Positions 16,997 to 25,412 of a DNA stretch of 45,944 bases are shown one piece after another (the first letter of the stretch is position 1; each line of letters opens with the position of its first letter). This DNA is from an uncultured Collinsella sp. (lineage in GTDB: Bacteria > Actinomycetota > Coriobacteriia > Coriobacteriales > Coriobacteriaceae). The translations under genes were made by a program, and so were the position numbers. The DNA lies in NCBI GenBank assembly GCA_900756765.1, contig CAAELE010000009.1:1-45944 (forward strand), in the 5' to 3' direction. Under the pieces are notes generated by a model. It did not search any database and had not been told where the DNA came from. It worked only from the letters and a program-made list of their open reading frames with translations.

Positions 16997-18469
16997 TTAC
17001 TTGGTCTGCTTATCGAGCGTGGGCTTCATGGCAATCAGGATTGCAGCGGCGACCACGGAGCCAATCACGATGTCCAGGCAGAACAGCGCGACGTTGTTGG
17101 TGGCAAGGGCGACGATAAAGCCACCGTGCGGGACGTAGCAGTCGATACCCTGGAAGGCGGCGAGCGCCGCACCCACGGCAGAGCCGATGCAGATGCCGGG
17201 AAGGGTGTGGCCGAGATCCTTGACCGCGAAGGGGATAGCGCCCTCGGTGATGCCGATGCAGCCCATGAACAGTGCGGAGATACCCATCTGGCGATCGGCG
17301 TCATCGAACTTGTTCTTGGCAATGAGCGCTGCAAGACCGCAGGCAATCGGGGGAATGGCGACGGCGACGCGGAACATACCGTTGGGGCCATAGATGCCGG
17401 AGGCCATGATGGCCATAGTAAAGGTCGAAGCGGTCTTATTGATGGGGCCACCCATATCGAAGGCGGTCATAACGCCAATGACCAGGCCCAAGACGACGGC
17501 GGAGCCGCCCTGCAGGCTACCGAGCACGCTGGTGAGCCAATCCATCACAAAGCCAAGCGGCGTGGCCAGGATGTAGATGTAGGCCATGCCCAGGACGAGC
17601 GAGGTCAGAATCGGGATGATCAGGATCGGCATGATGGTCTGGATGGTGTTGTTGACCTTCCAGGTCTTCATCCAGCGGACAAAGTAACCGCAGATAACTG
17701 CCATGATCATGGCGCCCAAGAAGCCAGTCGAAACGCTGTTGCCGCTCGGGGTGACGACGGCGTTGTTGACCAAGTAGCCCAGGACAAAACCGGGGGCGAG
17801 CGCGGGCTTGCCGGCCATCGAGTAGGCGATGTATGCCGCAAGCACCGGAATCATCATGGAAATACCGGCCATGCCGATGGTATTAAGGCTCACCATCAAC
17901 GGGTTGGTTACCTCCATACCGCTAGCACCGGCAGTACCGGATGCCAACGAGAAGGCGAGGAACACGCCACCGATAACGACAATGGGGATAAAATAGGAAA
18001 CGCCGGTATTGAATGCATTGAGCAGCGTCTTGCCAGGATCGGCAAAGATAGACTGCTTGGACGCCGGTGTCGGGGCCTGCGGGGCAGCGGAGACGGCCTT
18101 CTTCTCTGCCTTGGCCTCGGCCTTGGGCGCGTCAACGGCGCCACCCGTCGCCTTGATAATCTCAACAGCCTGGTCGATGATCTTGACCGGATCGGCGATT
18201 ACATCGGAAGTACCGACCTTGAGGAACTTGCCCTCGGCCATCTTCTGCTCAAAACGGTCCTCGTTCTCGACACCCACGTCGACGGACTCCAGGACCAGGT
18301 CGGCGGAGTCCACGTCTTCCTGCGAGAGCTCATTCTCGATACCCAGGCCACCCTGAGCCTCGACCTTGCACTCGATGCCACGGGCGGCGCATTCATCCTG
18401 AATCGCCTTCTGGGCCATATACGTGTGGGCGATACCCACGGTACAGGCGGCAACGCCTACGATCTTCAT
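16997..18469 (-). CDS. PTS EIIBC, fructose type
   Basis: The 490-residue protein has a fructose-family EIIB domain (about 1-100) joined by an Ala/Lys/Pro-rich linker (about 110-140) to an EIIC membrane domain with about ten segments. The phosphorylated Cys is Cys9 in ACTVGIAHTYMAQ; the usual motif is CPTGIAHT, so two residues beside the Cys are changed. EIIC signatures include FDMGGPINKTA and GITEGAIPFAV. GAGGGAAG precedes ATG 18469. It imports and phosphorylates a sugar with the EIIA at 12473. It is divergent from a LacI gene that probably controls it. Confidence 0.93.
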   Translation of the reverse strand: MKIVGVAACTVGIAHTYMAQKAIQDECAARGIECKVEAQGGLGIENELSQEDVDSADLVLESVDVGVENEDRFEQKMAEGKFLKVGTSDVIADPVKIIDQAVEIIKATGGAVDAPKAEAKAEKKAVSAAPQAPTPASKQSIFADPGKTLLNAFNTGVSYFIPIVVIGGVFLAFSLASGTAGASGMEVTNPLMVSLNTIGMAGISMMIPVLAAYIAYSMAGKPALAPGFVLGYLVNNAVVTPSGNSVSTGFLGAMIMAVICGYFVRWMKTWKVNNTIQTIMPILIIPILTSLVLGMAYIYILATPLGFVMDWLTSVLGSLQGGSAVVLGLVIGVMTAFDMGGPINKTASTFTMAIMASGIYGPNGMFRVAVAIPPIACGLAALIAKNKFDDADRQMGISALFMGCIGITEGAIPFAVKDLGHTLPGICIGSAVGAALAAFQGIDCYVPHGGFIVALATNNVALFCLDIVIGSVVAAAILIAMKPTLDKQTK

Positions 18470-18884
18470 TGCTTCCCTCTTTTCATAGAGTTGCGTGCGC
18501 AAGACACCGTTTGCGGAGGCCTCCGGAGCATCCCCTGCCGTTTGGACTTGCTGTCTTTTCGACAAGACCAATATAGGTGCTCTATTTTCTTAATGCCAGC
18601 TTATTTCGGTAAACGCGCAGGTCAGAGCGTTGGTTACGCTATTTAGTTATGCGTTTAACCAAAAATGAATCCTGCGATTTTACCCTCGATTTCAAAAGTC
18701 AAGAAGTATTTGATTTTCTCGGTAGACGGCAGATACGCATGCCGGTCACAAATTTCGACCCCACCCGTATACCGCATTTGTTGCATACTCATATGAAAGG
18801 AGAAAGCCGCTCACCGAAGCGCATCCCTCACCAAGACTCAAAGTCATCATGTTGGAAAATGCTCATCTGTCGGAAGGAGTCGCT
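18470..18884. promoter_or_regulatory. Divergent promoter region of the fructose-type PTS operon and its LacI gene
   Basis: There is no gene in this 415-bp stretch. Possible operator-like segments cluster at 18607-18660: GGTAAACGC, GCGTTGGTTACGC (symmetrical GCGT/ACGC ends, 18628-18640) and GCGTTTAACC. These fit the style of LacI-family sites. The ribosome site GGAAGGAG lies just before the LacI start. Confidence 0.45.
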
Positions 18885-19895
18885 GTGGCAAAACAGCGCG
18901 TTACGATTGCAGACGTCGCTCGAGAGGCGGGAACCTCGACGGCAAGCGTCTCGTATTACCTCAACGACAAACGAGAAAAGCTTAGCGAAAAGACGCAGAC
19001 AAAGATTGCGCGCGTCATCAAGGAACTCGGATACGTTCCCAACGCCCAAGCGCAGACGCTCACCGGCAAGCAAACCCACGTCATTGCCATCATCATTTTG
19101 GATAACACCAACAAATGGGCGGGGCTCGTTCTCAATGGCATGGAGCAGGTCATGCTCCCCGCGGGCTACCAGACGGTCGTTTGCACGAGCAACTTTAACC
19201 CCGAGACCGAGCTCATGTACGTCGACAAGATGCTCTCGCTGGGCGTCGACGGCTTTATCATCCAGCCCACGGCAAATTTCAAGGCCGTGCACGACCGCAT
19301 TAGACGCGCCGGCAAGCCCGTCGTCTTTTTTGACGCGGCCATCTACAGCCCAGGCACCAGCTGGATCAAAACCAACCTCTACGACGGCGTGTACAACGCC
19401 ACGCAGGCGCTTCTCGATGCCGGCTACGAGGACTTTTTCTCCATTGCCGCCAATATGACCGAAATGCGCACCCGCATGGAACGTTTTCAGGGATATGCCG
19501 AGGCATTAGCCGCGAATGGGCAGCTCTACAAAGCCATCCCCATCGATCACAACAAGCCGTCAATCAACGAGCTCACCGAATACTTTAAATACAAGTTCAA
19601 CCCCGCCAAGCGTACGCTCATCTTTGTCCAAAACCAATGGGCGCTCCCCCGCGTCTACAAGGCACTTCAGCCCATGGCCCATCTGCTTCCGCAGCAAATC
19701 GGCCTTTTGGGACTCAACTGCGAAGACTGGACTAATCTCACCACACCGACCGTCTCCACCATCATCGAGCCCGTCGACCAGGAAGGTCGCGAAGCAGCCG
19801 AGATGCTGCTCGCCCTACTTGACGGCAGCAGCGAACCCGGCGAGCAGCGCATTCTCGAGTGCAAACTCAACTGGCTCGACTCCACCTCGATCTAG
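18885..19895 (+). CDS. LacI-family transcriptional regulator of the fructose-type PTS operon
   Basis: The 336-residue LacI/GalR protein starts with the helix-turn-helix QRVTIADVAREAGTSTASVS, then a hinge and a ligand-binding domain. GGAAGGAG five bases before GTG 18885 makes this the start rather than ATG 18849. Residues around SNFNPETELMYVDKMLSLGVDGFIIQP follow the periplasmic-binding fold. It is divergent from the EIIBC gene, so it probably represses that operon until a sugar phosphate binds. The ligand is unknown. Confidence 0.92.
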   Translation: MAKQRVTIADVAREAGTSTASVSYYLNDKREKLSEKTQTKIARVIKELGYVPNAQAQTLTGKQTHVIAIIILDNTNKWAGLVLNGMEQVMLPAGYQTVVCTSNFNPETELMYVDKMLSLGVDGFIIQPTANFKAVHDRIRRAGKPVVFFDAAIYSPGTSWIKTNLYDGVYNATQALLDAGYEDFFSIAANMTEMRTRMERFQGYAEALAANGQLYKAIPIDHNKPSINELTEYFKYKFNPAKRTLIFVQNQWALPRVYKALQPMAHLLPQQIGLLGLNCEDWTNLTTPTVSTIIEPVDQEGREAAEMLLALLDGSSEPGEQRILECKLNWLDSTSI

Positions 19896-20014
19896 ACCGC
19901 GGGACAAATTAATCAGTAGCATCTATCCCAAATCTTGAGTATTTGTTCGATAGAACGACCCTCGGCGGCTCCTGCTAGACTGGTAGATTCGCAACCGATT
20001 ACCCAGGAGCCCCC

Positions 20015-20998
20015 ATGTCACGCAAGTCCGCCTACAAGCAAGTACTTTCCATCGGCACCGCCGTGGTGCTGGGATTTGCGCTGTTTACGGGATCGCTCGA
20101 CGGGGCGCCCAAGCTGCTGTCGCCGCAAAGCGATGAGCAGGCGGCGGCCCTGGCCGAGAAGCAAAACGAGAGCCCCAGCCGCACCGATGACGAGGCGGAC
20201 TTGGTCGCCCGGCTCGAATCGGGAACAGCGAGCTCCACGGATTCCGAAGGCGGCCAAGACGCCGGCGATGGCTCCGAATCGAATGCGGCAGGCAACGGTG
20301 ATAGCGCCCCCGCCGACAGCGCCGCCACCCCCATCGACGAGGTCGAAAATCCCGATCTCGGCCGCGCGCGCGGCGTATACCTCACCAGCATTCCCGACTA
20401 TGCCGGTAACCCCTACGTCGCCCTTCGCGCTGATGGCACGCACCCGCTCGGCACACCGTCGTTCACGCTCGATGAATACGAACGCGCCACCGAAGAGGGC
20501 TGCTTCAAGAAGTTCTCCAAGCTCGACAGCCTGGGCCGTACCCGCAAAGCACTCGCCTGCATGGGACTCGAATCGCTCGGCAAAGGCAAGCGCGGCGATA
20601 TCTCACGTATCCATCCTGCCGGTTGGCACCAGCAGCGCTACGACTTTATTCCGGGTCAAAGCCTCTACAACCGCTGCCACCTCATCGCCTGGTCGCTCTG
20701 CGGCGAGAACGCCAATCGCAAGAATCTCCTCACCGGCACGCGCTATCTCAACGAAACGGGCATGCTGCCGTTTGAAGAGCAGATCCTCGGCTACATCCGC
20801 GACACTGGCAACCATGTGCTCTACCGCGTCACGCCCATGTACAACGAAGAGGAACTCGTCTGCCGCGGTGTCCGCCTCGAGGCGCAATCGGTCGAGGACC
20901 ACGGCAAGACACTGTGCTTCCACGTGTACTGCTACAACCTGCAGCCGCATGTGCAGATTGACTACGCCACCGGCAAAAACCAAGCCAACGGGGACTAA
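20015..20998 (+). CDS. Secreted DNA/RNA non-specific endonuclease
   Basis: The 327-residue protein has an N-terminal hydrophobic signal or anchor (about 8-26) and an Asp/Ser/Gly-rich linker (about 40-115). The C-terminal nuclease domain resembles streptococcal EndA. The catalytic motif reads YNRCHLIAW (His222), where many relatives have D-R-G-H, followed by the conserved Asn-rich ENANRKNLLTGTRYLN. AGGAG precedes ATG 20015. Such nucleases degrade extracellular DNA for nutrition or uptake. It is monocistronic and ends at a terminator. Confidence 0.88.
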   Translation: MSRKSAYKQVLSIGTAVVLGFALFTGSLDGAPKLLSPQSDEQAAALAEKQNESPSRTDDEADLVARLESGTASSTDSEGGQDAGDGSESNAAGNGDSAPADSAATPIDEVENPDLGRARGVYLTSIPDYAGNPYVALRADGTHPLGTPSFTLDEYERATEEGCFKKFSKLDSLGRTRKALACMGLESLGKGKRGDISRIHPAGWHQQRYDFIPGQSLYNRCHLIAWSLCGENANRKNLLTGTRYLNETGMLPFEEQILGYIRDTGNHVLYRVTPMYNEEELVCRGVRLEAQSVEDHGKTLCFHVYCYNLQPHVQIDYATGKNQANGD

Positions 20999-21028
20999 CC
21001 ACAATCCATAACCCAAGGCAAAAACCAC

Positions 21029-21058
21029 CACCGAGGGACGGCCCCTTGGTGCTTTTTT
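21029..21058 (+). terminator. Rho-independent terminator of the nuclease gene
   Basis: CACCGAGGG (21029-21037) pairs with CCCTTGGTG (21043-21051) with one G-U pair, and six Ts follow (21053-21058). Confidence 0.8.
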
Positions 21059-21278
21059 CGACAACGGCAATGCCGCATCCTGAACCGAATAGACTCCGCA
21101 CGGCCTCTATCCCCTACAGCATCGCGCCAAAGTCGCTGATTTCGAACAGGCGCCCAAGGCAGCAGAAGCCGCACACTAAATACGTAATTTATTCTTTGCA
21201 ATTACAATCTCAATAAGTTAACGCTGCAGAACAACGTAAAATAAAGGCAATTTTGCTTCAAAGTAATCAGGAGATACT
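21059..21278 (+). other. Intergenic region, possibly with a decayed coding tail
   Basis: A short open stretch at about 21110-21179 reads VADFEQAPKAAEAAH before a TAA, with codon use like a real gene end, but it has no start. The rest (21180-21278) is AT-rich and holds the promoter of the GntR gene, ending with CAGGAG before the GTG. I see no copy of the ATAGACGTCTAT operator here. Confidence 0.3.
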
Positions 21279-22037
21279 GTGACCAATCGCGTCAACGACT
21301 CATTTATTAAAAAGGACTGTGCCACCCCCATCTATATGCAAGTGGTCGAATATCTGCGCGAGAACATCGCCTCGGGAGCTTGGGAAGAGGCATCCAAAAT
21401 CCCGTCGGAGGTCGACCTTATGAGCACGCTCGGCGTTAGCCGCGGCAGCATCAAAAAGGCCATTTCAAAGCTTGTTGATGAGGGTCTACTTGAGCAAATT
21501 CAGGGAAAGGGAACTTACGTTAAGTCCAAAGACATCTCTTTCCCCCTTACTGAAGGCCTTATCTCTTTCTCCGAGTCTTTAAGCGAGCAGGGCCTTTCTT
21601 TCGAAACCAGCATTCTCGATTGCAAAGTTTGCAAATGCGATGAAGACATCTCCAAGCACCTCGGCATTGCCGAAGGCTCCAATTATCTCCATCTTGAGCG
21701 CGTACGCAGCGTTGAGGGCGAGCCCGTCATGTTTATCGAGAATAACATCAACATGGCGCTTGTCCCAGGCATAGAGACGGCCGACTTTGTCAACGAGGGC
21801 CTTTTTGCGATTATCGAGCGGCTCTCTGGCCACCAGATCGAATACTCGAAGACCTCCTTTGTGGCAAAGCTCGCAGACACCCAACGCGCGAATGCGCTCG
21901 GCCTCTCTACGCAATCCCCACTTCTTCAGCAGCTTCAAACAGTCTACCTGGACAATGACTCCGCAATTGAATATGCGCGCGTGTGGCTTAAATCCAGCAG
22001 ATTTCAACTTGGCACCGTTTTTCAGCGCCGCCATTAA
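21279..22037 (+). CDS. GntR-family regulator with UTRA domain
   Basis: The 252-residue HutC-type protein has a winged helix (about 18-85, with SRGSIKKAISKLVDEGLLEQIQGKGTYV) and a UTRA ligand domain. UTRA regulators usually sense sugar phosphates. It uses a GTG start with a good AGGAG site. It is convergent with the glucitol-type PTS operon, and the ATAGACGTCTAT palindromes in front of that locus are its likely sites. It is probably a repressor released by a substrate of the pathway; this is inferred from context. Confidence 0.9.
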   Translation: MTNRVNDSFIKKDCATPIYMQVVEYLRENIASGAWEEASKIPSEVDLMSTLGVSRGSIKKAISKLVDEGLLEQIQGKGTYVKSKDISFPLTEGLISFSESLSEQGLSFETSILDCKVCKCDEDISKHLGIAEGSNYLHLERVRSVEGEPVMFIENNINMALVPGIETADFVNEGLFAIIERLSGHQIEYSKTSFVAKLADTQRANALGLSTQSPLLQQLQTVYLDNDSAIEYARVWLKSSRFQLGTVFQRRH

Positions 22038-22083
22038 ACCTCTTGGGCGCGACAGCGTTGCTCCCAACAAGATTCCAAAACGC

Positions 22084-22113
22084 AAGAAGGCGAACCCGTG
22101 GGTTCGCCTTCTT
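22084..22113. terminator. Bidirectional terminator between the GntR gene and the TIM-like gene
   Basis: AAGAAGGCGAACCC (22084-22097) is perfectly complementary to 22100-22113. It lies between two convergent genes and can serve both directions, though the T-runs are short. Confidence 0.75.
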
Positions 22114-22124
22114 AGTAAGCGGAT

Positions 22125-22799
22125 TTAGTCCAGTGCGTCAAACAGCTCTGTAAGCAACGCCGTCCTGTCATCCGTAATCGCCAGGGCGCTCGAAATGCCG
22201 GTACCCTGCGCGCCAAGCCCGATCAGGCGACGAACATCGTCTCCACACCTGATTCCCGCCCCCTCCATGATAACGATGTCGGGATTAATGGACCGAACGG
22301 CGGCAATGGTCTCTGCGATGTAATCATCACCGCTTGTATGACCCGTACCCACCAGGCTGCTCGGCTCGCAAAGAATCACATCCGGGTTCATTGCTGCAAC
22401 CGCCTTGGATTCGGTGACACTATCGGCCGCAACAATGGTTAGAATCTCAAGCTCACGAGCGCGATCAATCGTTGCCGCCAGCTTGTCAACGGCCAGGGGG
22501 TGTGCCGTGTGATTAAGAAAGACAGCTCGAACTCCCGCGCTCTTAAGCGACTCAAGAGGCGTCAGTCCCATTCCCTTTCCATCGCCGATGAGATCGGCGT
22601 GCTGCGCCGTTGGAATTGCAAATTTCAGATCCTTTGCAACCGCGCAGAGCTCAGGAACGGGGGCGGTCCAGAAAATCGAATGATTTCGCCCTTTTGCAAT
22701 CTCATCCGTAAGGTGGGCCGCTGCGATCGAATCGTCGCCAAGCAGATAGGTCTTAGGACTGACCGTAAAAAGTGGCAGTTTTAAATCGGAACGTTTCAA
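22125..22799 (-). CDS. Triosephosphate-isomerase-family protein
   Basis: The 224-residue TIM-barrel protein keeps the catalytic triad positions: Lys16 (VSPKTYLL), His97 (FLNHTAH) and Glu145 (LCEPSSLVGTG). The surroundings differ from standard TpiA, which has N-W-K and G-H-S-E. It is shorter than the usual 250 residues and resembles the compact isomerases seen in tetrulose and other sugar-phosphate pathways. The start is a TTG at 22799 with AAAGGA nine bases before; no ATG fits without losing Lys16. It is the last gene of the PTS operon and probably isomerises triose or tetrose phosphates. Confidence 0.82.
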   Translation of the reverse strand: MKRSDLKLPLFTVSPKTYLLGDDSIAAAHLTDEIAKGRNHSIFWTAPVPELCAVAKDLKFAIPTAQHADLIGDGKGMGLTPLESLKSAGVRAVFLNHTAHPLAVDKLAATIDRARELEILTIVAADSVTESKAVAAMNPDVILCEPSSLVGTGHTSGDDYIAETIAAVRSINPDIVIMEGAGIRCGDDVRRLIGLGAQGTGISSALAITDDRTALLTELFDALD

Positions 22800-22847
22800 G
22801 GGAACACGTCCTTTCCGACTAATACATGGCCTGCCAAACCGAGCGAG

Positions 22848-23201
22848 TTAGCTATTAAAGCTGATCTCAATGCCGGCCTCCAGTTTGGGAAGCGTGCTGG
22901 GCGCCACGAGAACAGTTCCGGGAAGCAGCTCTCGCTCACCATCGAACGCAATGGTCAGATGACCGAGTCCTCCCATGTTCTCATTTGCGGCCTCACCAAA
23001 CTCCTTAATCGTGTAGACCTGGTCGCCGATAGAGATAGTGCCGCCCTCGACGAGCACGCTATTCTCCGTGGGGACCCCATCGTGAACGACGCAAATGTCA
23101 CGCAACTCCGCAGGAGCAGTCGGGCCAAACAAGACCACCATCTTCTCGTTGAGAAGTTCCTCAACAAACGAGCCAATCTCAGTGACCGTAACCTTGTACA
23201 T
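22848..23201 (-). CDS. srlB: PTS EIIA, glucitol/sorbitol type
   Basis: The 117-residue protein has the GutA/SrlB EIIA fold with PAELRDICVVH, giving the phosphorylated His40, and LGHLTIAFDG further on. It aligns well with E. coli SrlB in length and motif order. AGGAGA precedes ATG 23201. It relays phosphate from HPr to the EIIB part of the protein at 23635. It lies 19 bp after gutM. Confidence 0.92.
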   Translation of the reverse strand: MYKVTVTEIGSFVEELLNEKMVVLFGPTAPAELRDICVVHDGVPTENSVLVEGGTISIGDQVYTIKEFGEAANENMGGLGHLTIAFDGERELLPGTVLVAPSTLPKLEAGIEISFNS

Positions 23202-23220
23202 TTGATTTCTCCTATCTTAG

Positions 23221-23604
23221 TTACGCTGCAGACGCAGTCATCGACCTGTCAATAACACGAATAGCCTGGGCAAAAGCATCGTGATAGCTTTCGTTGGCCA
23301 AATGGTCCAGAGCCGTTTCGATATTCAGCCCCAGCATCTCGCCCATCTCCGAAAACTCCGGTTTGAGGGAGAGGCCCTTGAGCTCATAGCAACCGGTAAT
23401 CACGCCGTCATGATCCGTCAGAATCATCACAAACGCTTTTCGGCTAAAGCTAACCTTGCACATACCCGTGCCCAAGTATCCCTCATGATCACGAGCGTGC
23501 TCATGGATAAGGATGCGAACCTTCCTCCAATAGCGATACTGGGTAAATGTCCCAGCAAGCCACACAAGGATAAAGAAGGCTATTGTAATGAGCGCGTTGA
23601 GCAT
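23221..23604 (-). CDS. gutM: GutM-like glucitol operon activator
   Basis: The 127-residue protein has an N-terminal membrane segment (about 4-22) and a small cytoplasmic domain with YLGTGMCKVSF, as in the GutM/SrlM family. E. coli GutM activates the glucitol operon, but its mechanism is unclear. Its place between the EIIBC and EIIA genes is the usual one in glucitol-type PTS operons. It starts at ATG 23604, 31 bp after srlE. Confidence 0.85.
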   Translation of the reverse strand: MLNALITIAFFILVWLAGTFTQYRYWRKVRILIHEHARDHEGYLGTGMCKVSFSRKAFVMILTDHDGVITGCYELKGLSLKPEFSEMGEMLGLNIETALDHLANESYHDAFAQAIRVIDRSMTASAA

Positions 23605-23634
23605 AGCAGGCCTTTCCCTCTCAAAGCATTCAGT

Positions 23635-24654
23635 TTACAGGCCGAAGGACAGTACGTAGGCAAGAACAATCTGGATCGGGGTAGTGATCAGCTTACCAAA
23701 CAGGAACGCAGGGTAACCGATCTCGATCGTCTCGGGCTTTGCCTCCATGAGGGTCATGCCAACGGGGGCAAAATCGGAACCAACCTGGCAATTGACAGCA
23801 AAGAAGCCGGGAAGGGCAAAGTTGGCAGGAATCGTGCCGTTGGCGATCTGGTTGCCAACGAGGACGGAAAGCACGGAGGCGATGATTGCGCCCGGGCAGA
23901 TCAACGGCGAGAGGAACGGAATCGAGCAGAACATGCCGATCGCCAGCATGCCGGGCAGCGAGCCCGCGAGAGGCGTAAGGACGCCAGCGAGAACATTTGC
24001 GAAGCCGGTATAGTTGATGATGCCGATCAGAACCGAGACGAACGCCATGAAGGGGATGATGTTGCGGATAACATCGTTCACGGTATCGCGCGCAGCCTGG
24101 TAGATGATGCTGATAACGCGGCCGACACCGGTGCCGATCTTGGAGACAACGTTCATGAAGCCGTTAGACTCCTTGGATGCGAGCTCGGCACGTCCCTCAG
24201 CGATCTTGGCGTGGACGTTTTCCTTCGTCGTCTCCTCGTGTGCCTTCTCGGCCTTTACCGGCTCAGCGGGAACATCGGCCGCATCGGCAAGGACGATGCA
24301 ATCGGGATTGACGTCAGATGCAAAGAGATCCTCGGTGATGAACTGGGCCAGAGGACCAGACGGAGAACCGGGCTTGATGTTCAGCGTCTTAAGGCCCATC
24401 TTGGGATAGGTGCCGCAGCGAGCCACGCCGGCGCAGTCGATGACAACGGCGCATGCCTGATCGGTCTCGATCGGGTCCTTAAACTGGTCGTGCGCCTCGG
24501 CGCCGGCAAGCTCCGCAATGCGAAGGGCGACCGGGCTGATGCCACCCAGGGTCACGCTCAGAACATAAGGCTTCTCGGCCGTGGGGGTAATGATGAGGGG
24601 ACCGCCCCAACCGTTGCCGCCGTGGGACGCCTTTACGCTTTTGAATTCACTCAT
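23635..24654 (-). CDS. srlE: PTS EIIBC (EIIB plus C2), glucitol/sorbitol type
   Basis: The 339-residue protein has an N-terminal EIIB domain (about 1-110) with candidate phosphocysteines Cys74 and Cys80 in VIDCAGVARCGTYP. A Glu/Lys-rich linker (about 125-165) leads to a membrane domain. GGISPVALRIAELAG matches the conserved start of glucitol EIIB. The gene overlaps none of its neighbours and has AAAGGAGA before ATG 24654. With SrlA it forms the membrane channel. Confidence 0.92.
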   Translation of the reverse strand: MSEFKSVKASHGGNGWGGPLIITPTAEKPYVLSVTLGGISPVALRIAELAGAEAHDQFKDPIETDQACAVVIDCAGVARCGTYPKMGLKTLNIKPGSPSGPLAQFITEDLFASDVNPDCIVLADAADVPAEPVKAEKAHEETTKENVHAKIAEGRAELASKESNGFMNVVSKIGTGVGRVISIIYQAARDTVNDVIRNIIPFMAFVSVLIGIINYTGFANVLAGVLTPLAGSLPGMLAIGMFCSIPFLSPLICPGAIIASVLSVLVGNQIANGTIPANFALPGFFAVNCQVGSDFAPVGMTLMEAKPETIEIGYPAFLFGKLITTPIQIVLAYVLSFGL

Positions 24655-24683
24655 GATTTAGACTCTCCTTTTGCGCTGAACTA

Positions 24684-25229
24684 CTAGGCGGCAAGCTTAG
24701 CTTCGTTGCGCTTCTTCATGATGAGGTACAGCTTCTCGGTGACAATGCCCTTGATCAGGCAGACGATTAGACCAACAATGAGGAAGCGGATAGCAAGCTC
24801 GGAGGAGTTCTTTCCCAGTGCCTCGTAGCCGGCCGAGATACCAAGCCAAACAAAGAGCTCGGAAGAGTTAGCGTGCGGGAAAAGACCAACGATGGGGTGC
24901 ATCATGGACACGACCGCATCGTAGAATGCGGGCTTGTAGTCCTCCTCGACAAACACACCAAAGGTGTATGCCATCGGATTGCAGAGGAAGAAAGTGCAAA
25001 GGAACGGGATGAGGGTATAGCGGAGAACTGCATACTTGGTGCACTTCTTCATGAACCCATAGACACGCTCCTCGCCGATCAGCTGGATGACTGCCTTGAT
25101 CGTAAGGATCAGGCAGATCAGCATGGGGATCATGCCCGTAATAAACGAGGCAAACTGATCACCAGCCGCATTAAACAGGCCGGTAAAGCCCTCCGCAAGG
25201 AAGATAAGGAAATCGTTTACTGCTCCCAT
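24684..25229 (-). CDS. srlA: PTS EIIC, glucitol/sorbitol type
   Basis: The 181-residue membrane protein has about five hydrophobic segments and the conserved stretch ITGMIPMLICLILTIKAVIQLIGEERV. ATG 25229 is chosen because AAGGAG lies seven bases upstream; the in-frame ATG at 25235 is only one base from it. It pairs with srlE 29 bp downstream. It is the first gene of the PTS operon and has a 183-bp upstream region with repeated GGTTGTCTA. Confidence 0.92.
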   Translation of the reverse strand: MGAVNDFLIFLAEGFTGLFNAAGDQFASFITGMIPMLICLILTIKAVIQLIGEERVYGFMKKCTKYAVLRYTLIPFLCTFFLCNPMAYTFGVFVEEDYKPAFYDAVVSMMHPIVGLFPHANSSELFVWLGISAGYEALGKNSSELAIRFLIVGLIVCLIKGIVTEKLYLIMKKRNEAKLAA

Positions 25230-25315
25230 TTTCATTCTCCTTAGTTAATGTTCGTTACTTCTATCGTTCTACCTGAGCGCCCCCTCCTCCTTTTCAATCG
25301 GCCATATACGCTCAT

Positions 25316-25334
25316 GGTTGTCTACGGTTGTCTA
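25316..25334 (-). promoter_or_regulatory. Direct repeat of an operator-like half-site upstream of srlA
   Basis: GGTTGTCTA occurs at 25316-25324 and again at 25326-25334, exactly 10 bp apart. GTCTAT/GTCTAC is half of the ATAGACGTCTAT palindrome seen at three other sites of this locus. The direct orientation differs from the palindromic sites. Confidence 0.4.
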
Positions 25335-25412
25335 TATCTTACAAAGGGACCGCTCTTCGAGTTGCCTTCTCGCATTCCTTTCGGTGAACGGTAGATTTTA
25401 CAAGACAAACGG

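Noticed and set aside
12473..18469. Sulfoquinovose breakdown by a sulfoglycolytic transketolase or transaldolase
   Set aside because: Split transketolase and transaldolase recall those pathways, but the locus has a fructose-type PTS and no sulfoquinovosidase, SQ isomerase or sulfonate exporter.
15512..18646. A very long open frame of about 1040 codons on the plus strand
   Set aside because: It runs opposite to the PTS EIIBC and GatZ-like genes, has an amino-acid make-up typical of antisense frames in GC-rich DNA, and shows no domain.
18649..19458. An open frame of 269 codons on the plus strand that starts before the second LacI gene
   Set aside because: Most of it is the LacI coding sequence in another frame, with low-complexity Arg/Ser/Pro-rich translation and no ribosome site.
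19935..21011. An open frame of 358 codons overlapping the nuclease gene
   Set aside because: It is the nuclease gene in another frame; the nuclease frame has a signal segment and a catalytic motif.
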